From the IMG/VR virus record IMGVR_UViG_3300020000_000040, positions 1-38,995 of that record: a stretch of DNA of 38,995 bases; one strand, given 5' to 3'. The stretch's first letter is position 1; the number at the start of each line of letters is the position of its first letter. Source of the DNA: a virus. Under the pieces are notes generated by a model, which worked only from the letters and a program-made list of their open reading frames with translations, was not told the origin of the DNA and ran no database searches. Made by a program: the position numbers and the translations under genes. Positions 29,690-36,466 of the stretch are shown here, in pieces.

Positions 29690-29911
29690 ATGGCAGGCGG
29701 ACAGAAAATTGATGATCACAGTTTTTGGGCAGGTGGAAAATCAAAAGAATCAGTATTTCCTATGAATGCAAAAATGAAGCAATATACTAGTGCAGAAGGT
29801 GCTGGTGCTGAAAATGATTATGAAGACACTACAGAAAAAATCAAAGAGCAACAAATGAATGGGGATAAAAAAATTAAAGCCCATCCATTAAAACCTACTT
29901 ATAGAAATTAA
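29690..29911 (+). CDS. small conserved virion-region protein (73 aa)
   Basis: MAGGQKIDDHSFWAGGKSKESVFP then a Lys/Glu-rich tail (TTEKIKEQQMNGDKKIKAHP). This start pattern recurs in small genes after portals of podoviruses with the same capsid type; function unknown to me. Excellent AAGGAG site. Hydrophilic and probably flexible; could be a minor virion or packaging accessory protein. Confidence 0.55.
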   Translation: MAGGQKIDDHSFWAGGKSKESVFPMNAKMKQYTSAEGAGAENDYEDTTEKIKEQQMNGDKKIKAHPLKPTYRN

Positions 29912-30186
29912 TTTTGATGGCTTTTAAAATTTGGCCATTCCTTATTTTGAAGTAAGTCCATCTTTTTATGGGAAAGTCGTACTAAATATTAATACGCTAC
30001 GTATCCAACCGTAGAGATGTAAGCGAAAATCTTACCTGACCCATCATTTTTATGATTACAACGTCTGATAATATCTATTAAGTTCCATTCATATCTACTC
30101 ACACATACCTGTGAGCCTATCAAATTTTAATTTAACCATCTTGTAGTTTTTAAATACTTTACAAAACATCTTTTTTCTGTTTTAAT
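29912..30186. other. non-coding stretch with small hairpins
   Basis: No protein gene was found in this 275-bp gap. It contains the tRNA-like fold at 29970-30043, an isolated 6-bp hairpin CTCACA/TGTGAG (30098-30103, 30110-30115), and AT-rich sequence. It marks the border between the portal module and the accessory block. Confidence 0.45.
29970..30043 (+). ncRNA. tRNA-like cloverleaf remnant, candidate
   Basis: 74 nt with tRNA-like geometry: acceptor GGGAAAG/CTGACCC (five of seven pairs), a D-arm of 3 bp (GTA/TAC), a 5-bp anticodon stem CTACG/CGTAG with an 8-nt loop, a 4-nt variable region AGAT, and a T-arm GTAAG/CTTAC with a 7-nt loop CGAAAAT. Against a working tRNA: no U33, no TTC in the T-loop, no GG in the D-loop, no CCA. 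It may be a decayed tRNA, a tRNA-mimic, or coincidence. Confidence 0.3.
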
Positions 30187-30357
30187 TCAATTGTTATTAT
30201 TATAAATTCCTCTACAAGTGCTTTTGGATAGGATGTCCATAGTTGTTGCAGCGGCATCCGAACTCATTTTATATTTTCTCATGATGTAAGTGATGGACAT
30301 AGCACCCGATTCTTTATATTTCTTTCTTATTTCACAATCGATTTTTTTTAAATTCAT
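30187..30357 (-). CDS. small HTH protein, FtsK-gamma-like (56 aa)
   Basis: A short minus-strand gene in an otherwise empty gap. The sequence CEIRKKYKESGAMSITYIMR followed by KYKMSSDAAATTMDIL resembles the FtsK gamma winged helix (A.IS.LQRKFKIGYNRAA.L.D.L), in which the last helix reads DNA. The ribosome-binding site is weak (AGAGAAA). It diverges from the U-box gene with an AGGATATCCT palindrome between them, so it may be its regulator. The match is to a short motif and the AT-rich background makes chance possible. Confidence 0.4.
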   Translation of the reverse strand: MNLKKIDCEIRKKYKESGAMSITYIMRKYKMSSDAAATTMDILSKSTCRGIYNNNN

Positions 30358-30382
30358 ATATTTTTCTCTAGATTTTTTGCAA

Positions 30383-30392
30383 AGGATATCCT
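30383..30392. promoter_or_regulatory. AGGATATCCT palindrome between divergent genes
   Basis: A perfect 10-bp palindrome 25 bp from the minus-strand HTH start and 46 bp from the U-box start. Promoter-like elements on the plus strand overlap it (TTGCAA, then TATATT with a short 14-bp spacer). A plausible operator. Confidence 0.35.
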
Positions 30393-30438
30393 ATGGTATA
30401 TTTCTTTGGAAAAAAAATCTAATAAATAAGGATATTTT

Positions 30439-31353
30439 ATGACAGTTGCACAATATGCAGATTATGTTCAGGCTATTGGTATGGAAGATTTTCAAAGATA
30501 TGAAAATCCTGGATTATTTGGAAACCTAAGTCTTGCGACAAATTTTACATGTACAAGACAGGGCTTGGGGGAAATAACATTTCAATTTACAGCAACACTT
30601 GGAGATAAAGATGTTGTTGGATGTACTATGGCAGCTGTTGTTGGTGCAACAATACTTCTTCCCATTTTCGGTCCTTGGATATATCCAACATTAATGGGCG
30701 TTGGTGCTGCAACTGATATAAAAAATATTACTATAGTAACGATCACAAAAGTTAGATTATCGAATGAATATAGAATTTGGAAAGGCCAACAAGTACAACA
30801 TCAAGTCTCAGAGGTTTTTGAAATTTTCTTACAAGAAGATGGAACGTTGAATAATTTGATGTGTCCATATGCAAAAGAATTACCAGAAACCCCCGTTCTA
30901 GCCCCAGATGGTTTAACTTATGAGAAATCACATATCTTACAAAGAATAAGAACGAAAAAAGCAGGAGCCAATTCAGGAGCCTATTTACTCCAAGATTTTA
31001 ATGAAAAAGATCTTACTTTTGATCTGAATCATTATTTAAAAGTCGCTAAAAGAATTAAAGTTCTCGTAGAAGAAGAAATTGACAGAAAAGATTTATGTCC
31101 TAATGATAGGAGAATCATTAAAGATGGTTTAATGGCCTATAAACATAATAGAGACCAAAATAATGTATTTATTTTCAATGAACTCGTTGAATTTCTTCAA
31201 GGAGAAAATAATAGTTTAAGGGACAAAGAACTAAAAGAATCGAAAGGTTCAGTATGGGATGTTAACGAAAAATATCATCAAATATTTCTTAAAAAACGGG
31301 CTGAAATTTATTCGTGTTTTACCCCATATAAAATTTCTATAAAGGATAATTAA
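30439..31353 (+). CDS. membrane protein with U-box (E3 ubiquitin ligase-like) domain
   Basis: 304 residues. Residues about 60-92 are hydrophobic (VVGCTMAAVVGATILLPIFG, then WIYPTLMGVGAAT), one or two membrane segments. Residues about 141-212 match a U-box: MCPYAKELPETPVLAPDGLTYEKSHI, i.e. CP......PV...DG.TYE...I, then a spaced second half (DFNEKDLTFDLNHYLKVAKRI). Known role of U-boxes: bind a ubiquitin E2 enzyme and promote ubiquitin transfer; bacteria such as Legionella (LubX) deliver them into eukaryotic cells. A bacteriophage has no ubiquitin of its own, so this may be a carried effector or a fold used otherwise. The C-terminal 90 residues are charged helices. Good AAGGA site; own control region upstream. 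Confidence 0.65.
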   Translation: MTVAQYADYVQAIGMEDFQRYENPGLFGNLSLATNFTCTRQGLGEITFQFTATLGDKDVVGCTMAAVVGATILLPIFGPWIYPTLMGVGAATDIKNITIVTITKVRLSNEYRIWKGQQVQHQVSEVFEIFLQEDGTLNNLMCPYAKELPETPVLAPDGLTYEKSHILQRIRTKKAGANSGAYLLQDFNEKDLTFDLNHYLKVAKRIKVLVEEEIDRKDLCPNDRRIIKDGLMAYKHNRDQNNVFIFNELVEFLQGENNSLRDKELKESKGSVWDVNEKYHQIFLKKRAEIYSCFTPYKISIKDN

Positions 31354-31354
31354 A

Positions 31355-31606
31355 ATGACCGAGATTCGTAAAATTCCAAGTGATATTTATATTGAAAGAG
31401 TTCAAGTTGTACCTGAACCAGCACTACGTGGTTTGTTTTCTGTAGATTCTTTTTTTTCTATTGAAAAATCTTTAATAGAATCCGGTAAGAGAAAAATCGG
31501 CGAAGGAAGAAAAATACAATTAGAAAGTGATTATATTTTTATAAAATTAATATTTAAAATTTCTTGTGTATTTTTTTGTATTTATATGGCATATCCCATG
31601 ATATAA
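31355..31606 (+). CDS. protein with C-terminal membrane segment (83 aa)
   Basis: Starts 1 bp after the U-box gene, with AAAGGA in its end, so the two are co-expressed. The first 60 residues are soluble and charged (YIERVQVVPEPALRGLFSVD); the end is a membrane segment (FIKLIFKISCVFFCIYMAY). The last 16 residues are repeated almost exactly by the micropeptide at 31891-31977. It may anchor or deliver the partner; function unknown. Confidence 0.55.
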   Translation: MTEIRKIPSDIYIERVQVVPEPALRGLFSVDSFFSIEKSLIESGKRKIGEGRKIQLESDYIFIKLIFKISCVFFCIYMAYPMI

Positions 31607-31629
31607 CAATCATGGAGAAATTTTATGAA
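31548..31629 (+). repeat. 82-bp direct repeat, copy 1
   Basis: Covers the end of the gene at 31355, the hairpin CCATGAT/ATCATGG and the GGAG site and start of the gene at 31625. Copy 2 (31919-32000) differs by one base, which turns a Val codon into Ile in the membrane peptide. Confidence 0.9.
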
Positions 31630-31894
31630 GAAATCAAAAGCAGCTCGTGACTTAGACGTAAATGAAAGAAAAGGTATGGGAAAAAACGATCATTGGGAAG
31701 TTAAAGTCCCTGCAACAGCAGAAGGAAAATTTTTGAAAAAACCTCTGTTTAACCATACAAAACAATCTTGTATTATTTGTAGGGGACTTCATTTTGATAA
31801 TATAGAAATAGGATATGGCCCTGATTGGTATACTTATATGTGTGAAGAATGCATGGAAAAACATTCCAAAAAATGGGGAATAGAATTTGAATGA
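31625..31894 (+). CDS. zinc-ribbon-like protein (89 aa)
   Basis: Basic N-terminus (KKSKAARDLDVNERKGMGKNDHW), then a four-Cys unit CIICRGLHFDN...YMCEECMEKH in the C-terminal half, the pattern of a zinc ribbon or treble clef. TGGAGAA serves as its site, partly within the CCATGAT/ATCATGG hairpin shared by both repeat copies. Its stop overlaps the micropeptide start (ATGA, 31891-31894). Function unknown; binding of nucleic acid or protein is possible. Confidence 0.6.
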   Translation: MKKSKAARDLDVNERKGMGKNDHWEVKVPATAEGKFLKKPLFNHTKQSCIICRGLHFDNIEIGYGPDWYTYMCEECMEKHSKKWGIEFE

Positions 31895-31977
31895 GTTTTT
31901 TTCTCACAAGGAATGAAATAATATTTAAAATTTCTTGTATATTTTTTTGTATTTATATGGCATATCCCATGATATAA
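31891..31977 (+). CDS. 28-residue membrane micropeptide
   Basis: ATGA overlap with the previous gene, then MSFFLTRNEIIFKISCIFF followed by CIYMAYPMI: a short hydrophilic start and one membrane helix. Its last 16 residues repeat the C-terminus of the 83-residue protein at 31355 with one Val/Ile change, because the DNA was duplicated. The coupling to a translated gene suggests it is made; the alternative is that it is only a passenger of the duplicated leader. Confidence 0.45.
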   Translation: MSFFLTRNEIIFKISCIFFCIYMAYPMI

Positions 31978-32000
31978 CAATCATGGAGAAATTTTATGAA
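31919..32000 (+). repeat. 82-bp direct repeat, copy 2
   Basis: 81 of 82 bases equal to 31548-31629, 371 bp downstream. It supplies the leader, ribosome-binding site and first codons of the gene at 31996, so the two following genes begin with the same control sequence. Confidence 0.9.
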
Positions 32001-32274
32001 AAGAGATGCAGAAAAAATTAATTCTAAGTCAGGTTTTTCAGATCTTATTAAAATCAAATCTCAAAGAGAAGAGGATAAACCAGTTGATGGGAAGAAATCT
32101 CCTTGGGATTTTAGATGTCCTCAATATGATCAAAGATCCTCTGTTTTCTTAAATGCAGGGACTGATTATGGAGTTGGACATAGACAACCAGTTGGTCATG
32201 AAGGTAATCCAAAACAAAGAGTGTCTACTATGCCATTTGGAAGACCAGAAACAATGATAGTGGATGAAACCTAA
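31996..32274 (+). CDS. small conserved protein (92 aa)
   Basis: Central segment SPWDFRCPQYDQRSSVFLNAG, then YGVGHRQPVGHEGNPKQRV and MPFGRPETM: a conserved Pro/Gly-rich pattern that I associate with small virion genes of podoviruses. No enzyme motif. Expression is driven by repeat copy 2. Its stop overlaps the next start by 1 bp. Confidence 0.55.
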   Translation: MKRDAEKINSKSGFSDLIKIKSQREEDKPVDGKKSPWDFRCPQYDQRSSVFLNAGTDYGVGHRQPVGHEGNPKQRVSTMPFGRPETMIVDET

Positions 32275-32486
32275 TGACTTACGGCATGAAAGGTGGAGAT
32301 GCTAATAGGCAACAGCCAAAGAAACCTGGTAAAAATAGATTTGCTCATACTGCTAATACTCCTTATGGTATGGGTGATAACTATGGTACTGGACTTAAAG
32401 CAAAACTTGGTAAAATAAGAGATGGTTATTCTTCCAATCCTGTAACACCTAAGAAATTAAAGACTCCTCCTAGAGGATTAGCTTAG
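32274..32486 (+). CDS. small Gly/Lys-rich protein (70 aa)
   Basis: Low-complexity and basic: MTYGMKGGDANRQQPKKPGK, then YGMGDNYGTGLKAKLG and a KKLKTPPRG end. Such proteins can bind DNA or stick to the capsid surface. It shares a base with the previous stop. Its end overlaps the end of the minus-strand gene 32470-32961 by 17 bp. Function unknown. Confidence 0.5.
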   Translation: MTYGMKGGDANRQQPKKPGKNRFAHTANTPYGMGDNYGTGLKAKLGKIRDGYSSNPVTPKKLKTPPRGLA

Positions 32487-32961
32487 AAGCCCCTTTAATT
32501 CTTTTTTGTCTTTCTGCATTTTTTGAAAGTTCTTTATAAATTTCATCAATCTTTTCGTCAGATAAATCATCATCATCCTTTTGATCTAATTTTTCTTTTT
32601 CGAATATGAAATTATGAATGCTATCACAAATGGTTTTATTTTCTGTAATATTTCCTTTTTGATATTGCTTCCAAAGTTCTTTTTGAGGAATTATCCAAAT
32701 AATTTTGATAGTATCTGTTCTAGGATACGCTTTAAATAGCATTGAATTTTCTTGAGATTTTGGTTTAGTTAATCTCGGCTGCCAAATCATTCTCTTTTTA
32801 GATGGATCATTGTCTTCTGTTCTTGAATGGACAAATATATAAAATGAATGACTTCCAAATGGTCTTTGATTAATCAAATCTTGACAACATTCTCCAATAT
32901 CGTTCTTTTTCTTCGTAAAATCAATAAATCTATCATGCGTTTCTAAACGATTGAGTTTCAT
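32470..32961 (-). CDS. conserved phage protein (163 aa)
   Basis: A recognisable recurring type: MKLNRLETHDRFIDFTKKK, then FGSHSFYIFVHSRTEDNDP, RMIWQPRLTKPKSQENSMLF, DTIKIIWIIPQKELWKQYQKGN and a charged coiled C-terminus. Its function is not known to me. It runs opposite to its neighbours and is probably transcribed alone; AGGTG lies 4 nt before its start, a weak site. It separates the accessory block from the fibre cluster. Confidence 0.6.
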   Translation of the reverse strand: MKLNRLETHDRFIDFTKKKNDIGECCQDLINQRPFGSHSFYIFVHSRTEDNDPSKKRMIWQPRLTKPKSQENSMLFKAYPRTDTIKIIWIIPQKELWKQYQKGNITENKTICDSIHNFIFEKEKLDQKDDDDLSDEKIDEIYKELSKNAERQKRIKGASKLIL

Positions 32962-33051
32962 TTTTCACCTATTTTTGTAAAATTCAATTTTTTTCTACAC
33001 ATTAATTCATATAGCAATTACTTTGAAATTTAAAAATAACCGAGGTTTTTT

Positions 33052-35394
33052 ATGACGTTTCAGCCAGGCGCTAATTTATATACTCAAGGTTTTGGATCAA
33101 GACCTGAAAATGTTGAAGTACCACATGTCGATGTAAGAGCTCCGGCTGCAACGGATGTTAATTATCCGATCGGTAAAGTCTGGAATGATACTGTTGGATT
33201 AGATACTTATACTCTTATTTCACTAACTTCGGTTGGGGGTATTTTATCTGCTAATTGGATTTCTGGTGGTGCAGCTTTAGCAACAAACACAATAGCAGGA
33301 ACTGTATTTCTTGCAACATTATCGCAACTTCAAAATGGTAATGCTCCAAGTGCTGATTATGTACCATCTTCTAATGATGTTAATGCGTTTGTTGCAGCAG
33401 CAATCCCGGGTGGTGGTGTTCCTGCAACTATAGCACAACAAGGTCTTGTGTATTTAGCAACCAATGCTCAAGCAGTAGCTGGAACGGCTGTTAACCCAAA
33501 TACTGCATTAATTCCTTCGAATTTAGCTAGCGTTTTTGCAGCACCTCCGGCTATTGGTGGAACAACACCGGCAGCCGCAGCATTTACAACAATATCTGCA
33601 TCCGGTGCTGTAACGTTATCAAGTACATTAGCTGCTGGAAATACAACAATTACAGGTACTTTAGGAGTTAGTGGAGCTTCTACTATTGCAGCACTTTCAG
33701 CTACATCCGGTGCTTTTTCAACAACACTTTCAGTTACTGGTGCTTCTACTATCGCGGCATTATCAGCAACTAGCGGTGCATTTAGCACAACTTTAGCAGT
33801 TACAGGAAATGCAACCATAGGCGGAACGCTTGGCGTTACTGGAACTATGACTATTAATGCAATTAATGCAACAAATGCGACATTAAGTGGAACTTTAGGG
33901 GTAGTTGGTCTTTCAACACTTGGAGCATTAACTCAAGTTGGAACTGCAAATATTAATGCCTCAGGTGCAGCAGTTACAACAATTGCAACTGGCGGAACCG
34001 GTGCTTTAGCTTTAGGAAACGCAACAGGGAATACAACACTCACCGGTAGTTTTTCTACTCTAACAGATGCAGGAACATTTGTAATAGGAACAGCTGGACA
34101 AACAGGAATAACAACAATCGTTTCAAGTACAGCAGCTAATAGTGTGCTAATCCAAAATGGTGTAAACGTCGGTGCTCAAGTAACTAGTATAAATAATGGT
34201 GCAGCAGCAGCGAATAGCACAGTGAATATTTTAAGCGGTGTAATTACAGCTGGAACTCAAGCGGTTAACATTTTTACTGGAAATGCAGCTGGTGGAACAC
34301 AAACCTATAATCTATTTACTGGAACAAATGCCGGTGCGATCAATATCGGAACTGGTACAACAGGAGTTAAAACGATTGCTATTGGTGGTACGGCTGCAAA
34401 CGTAATCACAATAGGAAATACTCAAACAACAGGATCCGTTGCAATTGGTAATGCTCTTACAAGCGGTACAGTTACAGTCGGAGGAACAGCAGGAACTGGA
34501 TTAATCACAATTGGTCAAGCTACAAATGCTACCGGTCAGACAGTTTCTATTAATAGTGGTGCTTCAATTGCAGGAACTAATATTGTCAGCATATTAGCTG
34601 GGGCGACTCCTGCTGCTAGTCAAACTTTAAATATAATGACAGGTGTCGGAACAGCAGGTACTTATGCAGTCAATATTCTTACTGGAAATTCTACTGGAAC
34701 TACACAAACGATATCTATTGGTACTGGATCTGCTCAAACTGATATTACTCTAGGCGGAACCGGCGCTAACGTAATAGCGATTGCTAATACTCAAACGGGT
34801 GGTTCATTATCTCTAGCTCATGCGATGACAACAGGAAATATTGTTTTAGGTGATGCTCAAACTTCTGGAACATTAACCATTGGTTCGACAGCTGCAGGAA
34901 TAGGGGCTGTACGAATTGTAGATGGAACAGGCGCCCAAACTACGACGATAGCCACTGGCGCTGGCGCAAAAACAGTGACACTAGGAAGTACAAACACGAC
35001 TAGTGCCTTGACTCTCCAAGCAGGAACTGGAGCTACAGGACTTAAATTGAGTGCTGCTGGTAACGTTCAAATGGTTCCGGCTACTAGTTCAACTGCTTCA
35101 CCTACAGCTAGCGTCACAATGAATAACCGAGTTGGTTGTGCAACTTTTACTGGTTTTACAACAGCAAATGCAGGTGGAACTCAAGCTTATACAATAACAA
35201 ACAATACAGTTTTAACAACTTCTTGTGTTCTAGTTACAGTTGCTAACTTAAATGCTTCTACGAATAACGCTCAAATAGGGATCGTCGGTGTCACTCAAGC
35301 GGCCGGTTCTATTATTGTTCATACTATAAATAATGGCGGTGGTTCTTTAGGTGCTGGCGACGACGTACATATTAACTTCTGGATACTCTCATAA
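33052..35394 (+). CDS. long repetitive tail fibre (780 aa)
   Basis: N-terminus with a virion-attachment look (NYPIGKVWNDTVGLDTYTLISL, then VGGILSANWISGG). From about residue 175 to 710 the sequence is a Gly/Thr/Ala/Ile repeat of beta-rod type, with phrases like GNTTITGTLGVTG and TIAIGGTAANVITIGNT. One 22-residue unit (GASTIAALSATSGAFSTTL) occurs twice in tandem with different codons. The last 70 residues form a globular beta tip (ANAGGTQAYTITNNTVLTTSCV). No membrane or enzyme motifs. Known role of such fibres: trimeric shaft with receptor-binding tip. It opens the 33052-465 fibre cluster. Confidence 0.7.
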   Translation: MTFQPGANLYTQGFGSRPENVEVPHVDVRAPAATDVNYPIGKVWNDTVGLDTYTLISLTSVGGILSANWISGGAALATNTIAGTVFLATLSQLQNGNAPSADYVPSSNDVNAFVAAAIPGGGVPATIAQQGLVYLATNAQAVAGTAVNPNTALIPSNLASVFAAPPAIGGTTPAAAAFTTISASGAVTLSSTLAAGNTTITGTLGVSGASTIAALSATSGAFSTTLSVTGASTIAALSATSGAFSTTLAVTGNATIGGTLGVTGTMTINAINATNATLSGTLGVVGLSTLGALTQVGTANINASGAAVTTIATGGTGALALGNATGNTTLTGSFSTLTDAGTFVIGTAGQTGITTIVSSTAANSVLIQNGVNVGAQVTSINNGAAAANSTVNILSGVITAGTQAVNIFTGNAAGGTQTYNLFTGTNAGAINIGTGTTGVKTIAIGGTAANVITIGNTQTTGSVAIGNALTSGTVTVGGTAGTGLITIGQATNATGQTVSINSGASIAGTNIVSILAGATPAASQTLNIMTGVGTAGTYAVNILTGNSTGTTQTISIGTGSAQTDITLGGTGANVIAIANTQTGGSLSLAHAMTTGNIVLGDAQTSGTLTIGSTAAGIGAVRIVDGTGAQTTTIATGAGAKTVTLGSTNTTSALTLQAGTGATGLKLSAAGNVQMVPATSSTASPTASVTMNNRVGCATFTGFTTANAGGTQAYTITNNTVLTTSCVLVTVANLNASTNNAQIGIVGVTQAAGSIIVHTINNGGGSLGAGDDVHINFWILS

Positions 35395-35416
35395 CATAAA
35401 CTTAAGGAATATACAC

Positions 35417-35623
35417 ATGATTCAAAATAAAATACAACTCGAAATTAAAAAAGGTGAAAGATCCTATCAATTAAATATTTCTCCTGATTCCCCTTTAGGA
35501 GAATTATATGATGTCCTCTCAGAAATGAGAGGATATGTTTATACAAGACTAAAAGAAGTTGAAGAAGCTTCAAAAGCTCAAGATGAAAAACCTTTAGAGA
35601 CTATAGAACCAGTTAAGGAGTAA
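35417..35623 (+). CDS. small helical protein, possible fibre chaperone or linker (68 aa)
   Basis: The frame opens at 35351, but the Met at 35417 has AAGGA 9 nt upstream and gives a coherent protein: MIQNKIQLEIKKGERSYQLN, then a helix PLGELYDVLSEMRGYVYTRLKEVEEA and an acidic tail. Size and helix fit a small fibre-assembly helper; its position directly after the long fibre supports that, without proof. Confidence 0.5.
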   Translation: MIQNKIQLEIKKGERSYQLNISPDSPLGELYDVLSEMRGYVYTRLKEVEEASKAQDEKPLETIEPVKE

Positions 35624-35624
35624 T

Positions 35625-35957
35625 ATGTCGATTAATAATAGTCAAAGAGCTGGATTTCCAAATGAATTGTCAGGAGTAATGACAGGTTCTTCTGTATTAA
35701 TAGGAACTCTTCTTTTTAATCCAGTATTAATCATTTTTGATAATCAAGGAACCGCTTCTGTGGCTATTTCTGTTAATGATTCAACAGGTGGAACTGTCTG
35801 GAAGACTTTTACACCTGGAGAAGCTCTAGTTTTAGATTTAAGAGATAAAGCTCATCTAGCTGCTAACTTTACTTTTGATATAGGAACTACTTTTCATGGA
35901 AATGGAGCCTCAGGAACATTTTCAATCTCCTACATTTATGCGAAGGAGCTTACTTAA
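35625..35957 (+). CDS. small beta-rich virion protein (110 aa)
   Basis: A compact beta sandwich pattern ([57 protein letters not shown]), as in decoration or fibre-base proteins. It is 1 bp after the previous gene and shares a base with the next start. No family assigned. Confidence 0.5.
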   Translation: MSINNSQRAGFPNELSGVMTGSSVLIGTLLFNPVLIIFDNQGTASVAISVNDSTGGTVWKTFTPGEALVLDLRDKAHLAANFTFDIGTTFHGNGASGTFSISYIYAKELT

Positions 35958-36451
35958 TGTCGCAGATTTATAAATCTCTTGCATCTGGGCCAGTCCCTCC
36001 ATCTGTTCCTACTTCATTCGTGACAGATAGCGGAACAGCAGTTCCTGCTTTAAATATTTTAAATGTTTTAGGCGGCGGGAATGTTTCAACTTCTGGTTCT
36101 GGAAATACTATAACAATCACGGTCATAAATGATGGGTTTACATGGTCAGAACAAATAGTAAGTTTTCCAGCAGCCGTTCAAAATGGATATTTTTGTAATG
36201 CCGCTTTGACTGTTACTCTTCCTGCATCAGGTGGACTTATTCTTGGAAATACTATCATCATTTATAATGATTTTGGATCTTCTGTAATTGTTCAATGTGG
36301 TGTTGGTGAATCAATTCAATTTGGTAATAATGCACCTGTCGCAGGAGGTACTTTAACAAGTACTCTTAAAGGTGACATGATTGAGTTTGTTTTTAAACCA
36401 TCAGATCTAACGTGGCATACAATATCTTCTGTTGGAACATGGACACCATAA
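35957..36451 (+). CDS. fibre-type protein (164 aa)
   Basis: The start contains [18 protein letters not shown], a neck-like module found before spikes, then a beta domain ([57 protein letters not shown]). It may be a base domain to which the spike at 36467 attaches, since the same module may occur in longer fibres. Translation probably coupled to the preceding gene by a 1-bp overlap. Confidence 0.55.
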   Translation: MSQIYKSLASGPVPPSVPTSFVTDSGTAVPALNILNVLGGGNVSTSGSGNTITITVINDGFTWSEQIVSFPAAVQNGYFCNAALTVTLPASGGLILGNTIIIYNDFGSSVIVQCGVGESIQFGNNAPVAGGTLTSTLKGDMIEFVFKPSDLTWHTISSVGTWTP

Positions 36452-36466
36452 AAATAGGTTTTTAAT

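Noticed and set aside
29965-30045. Hammerhead-type ribozyme
   Set aside because: The CUGANGA and GAAA core pair is not present in the right order; only isolated hairpins occur.
33468-33818. Minus-strand open frame of 116 codons inside the fibre gene
   Set aside because: Val/Ala/Pro-rich mirror of the Thr/Ala/Gly fibre repeat; a typical antisense shadow without a ribosome-binding site.
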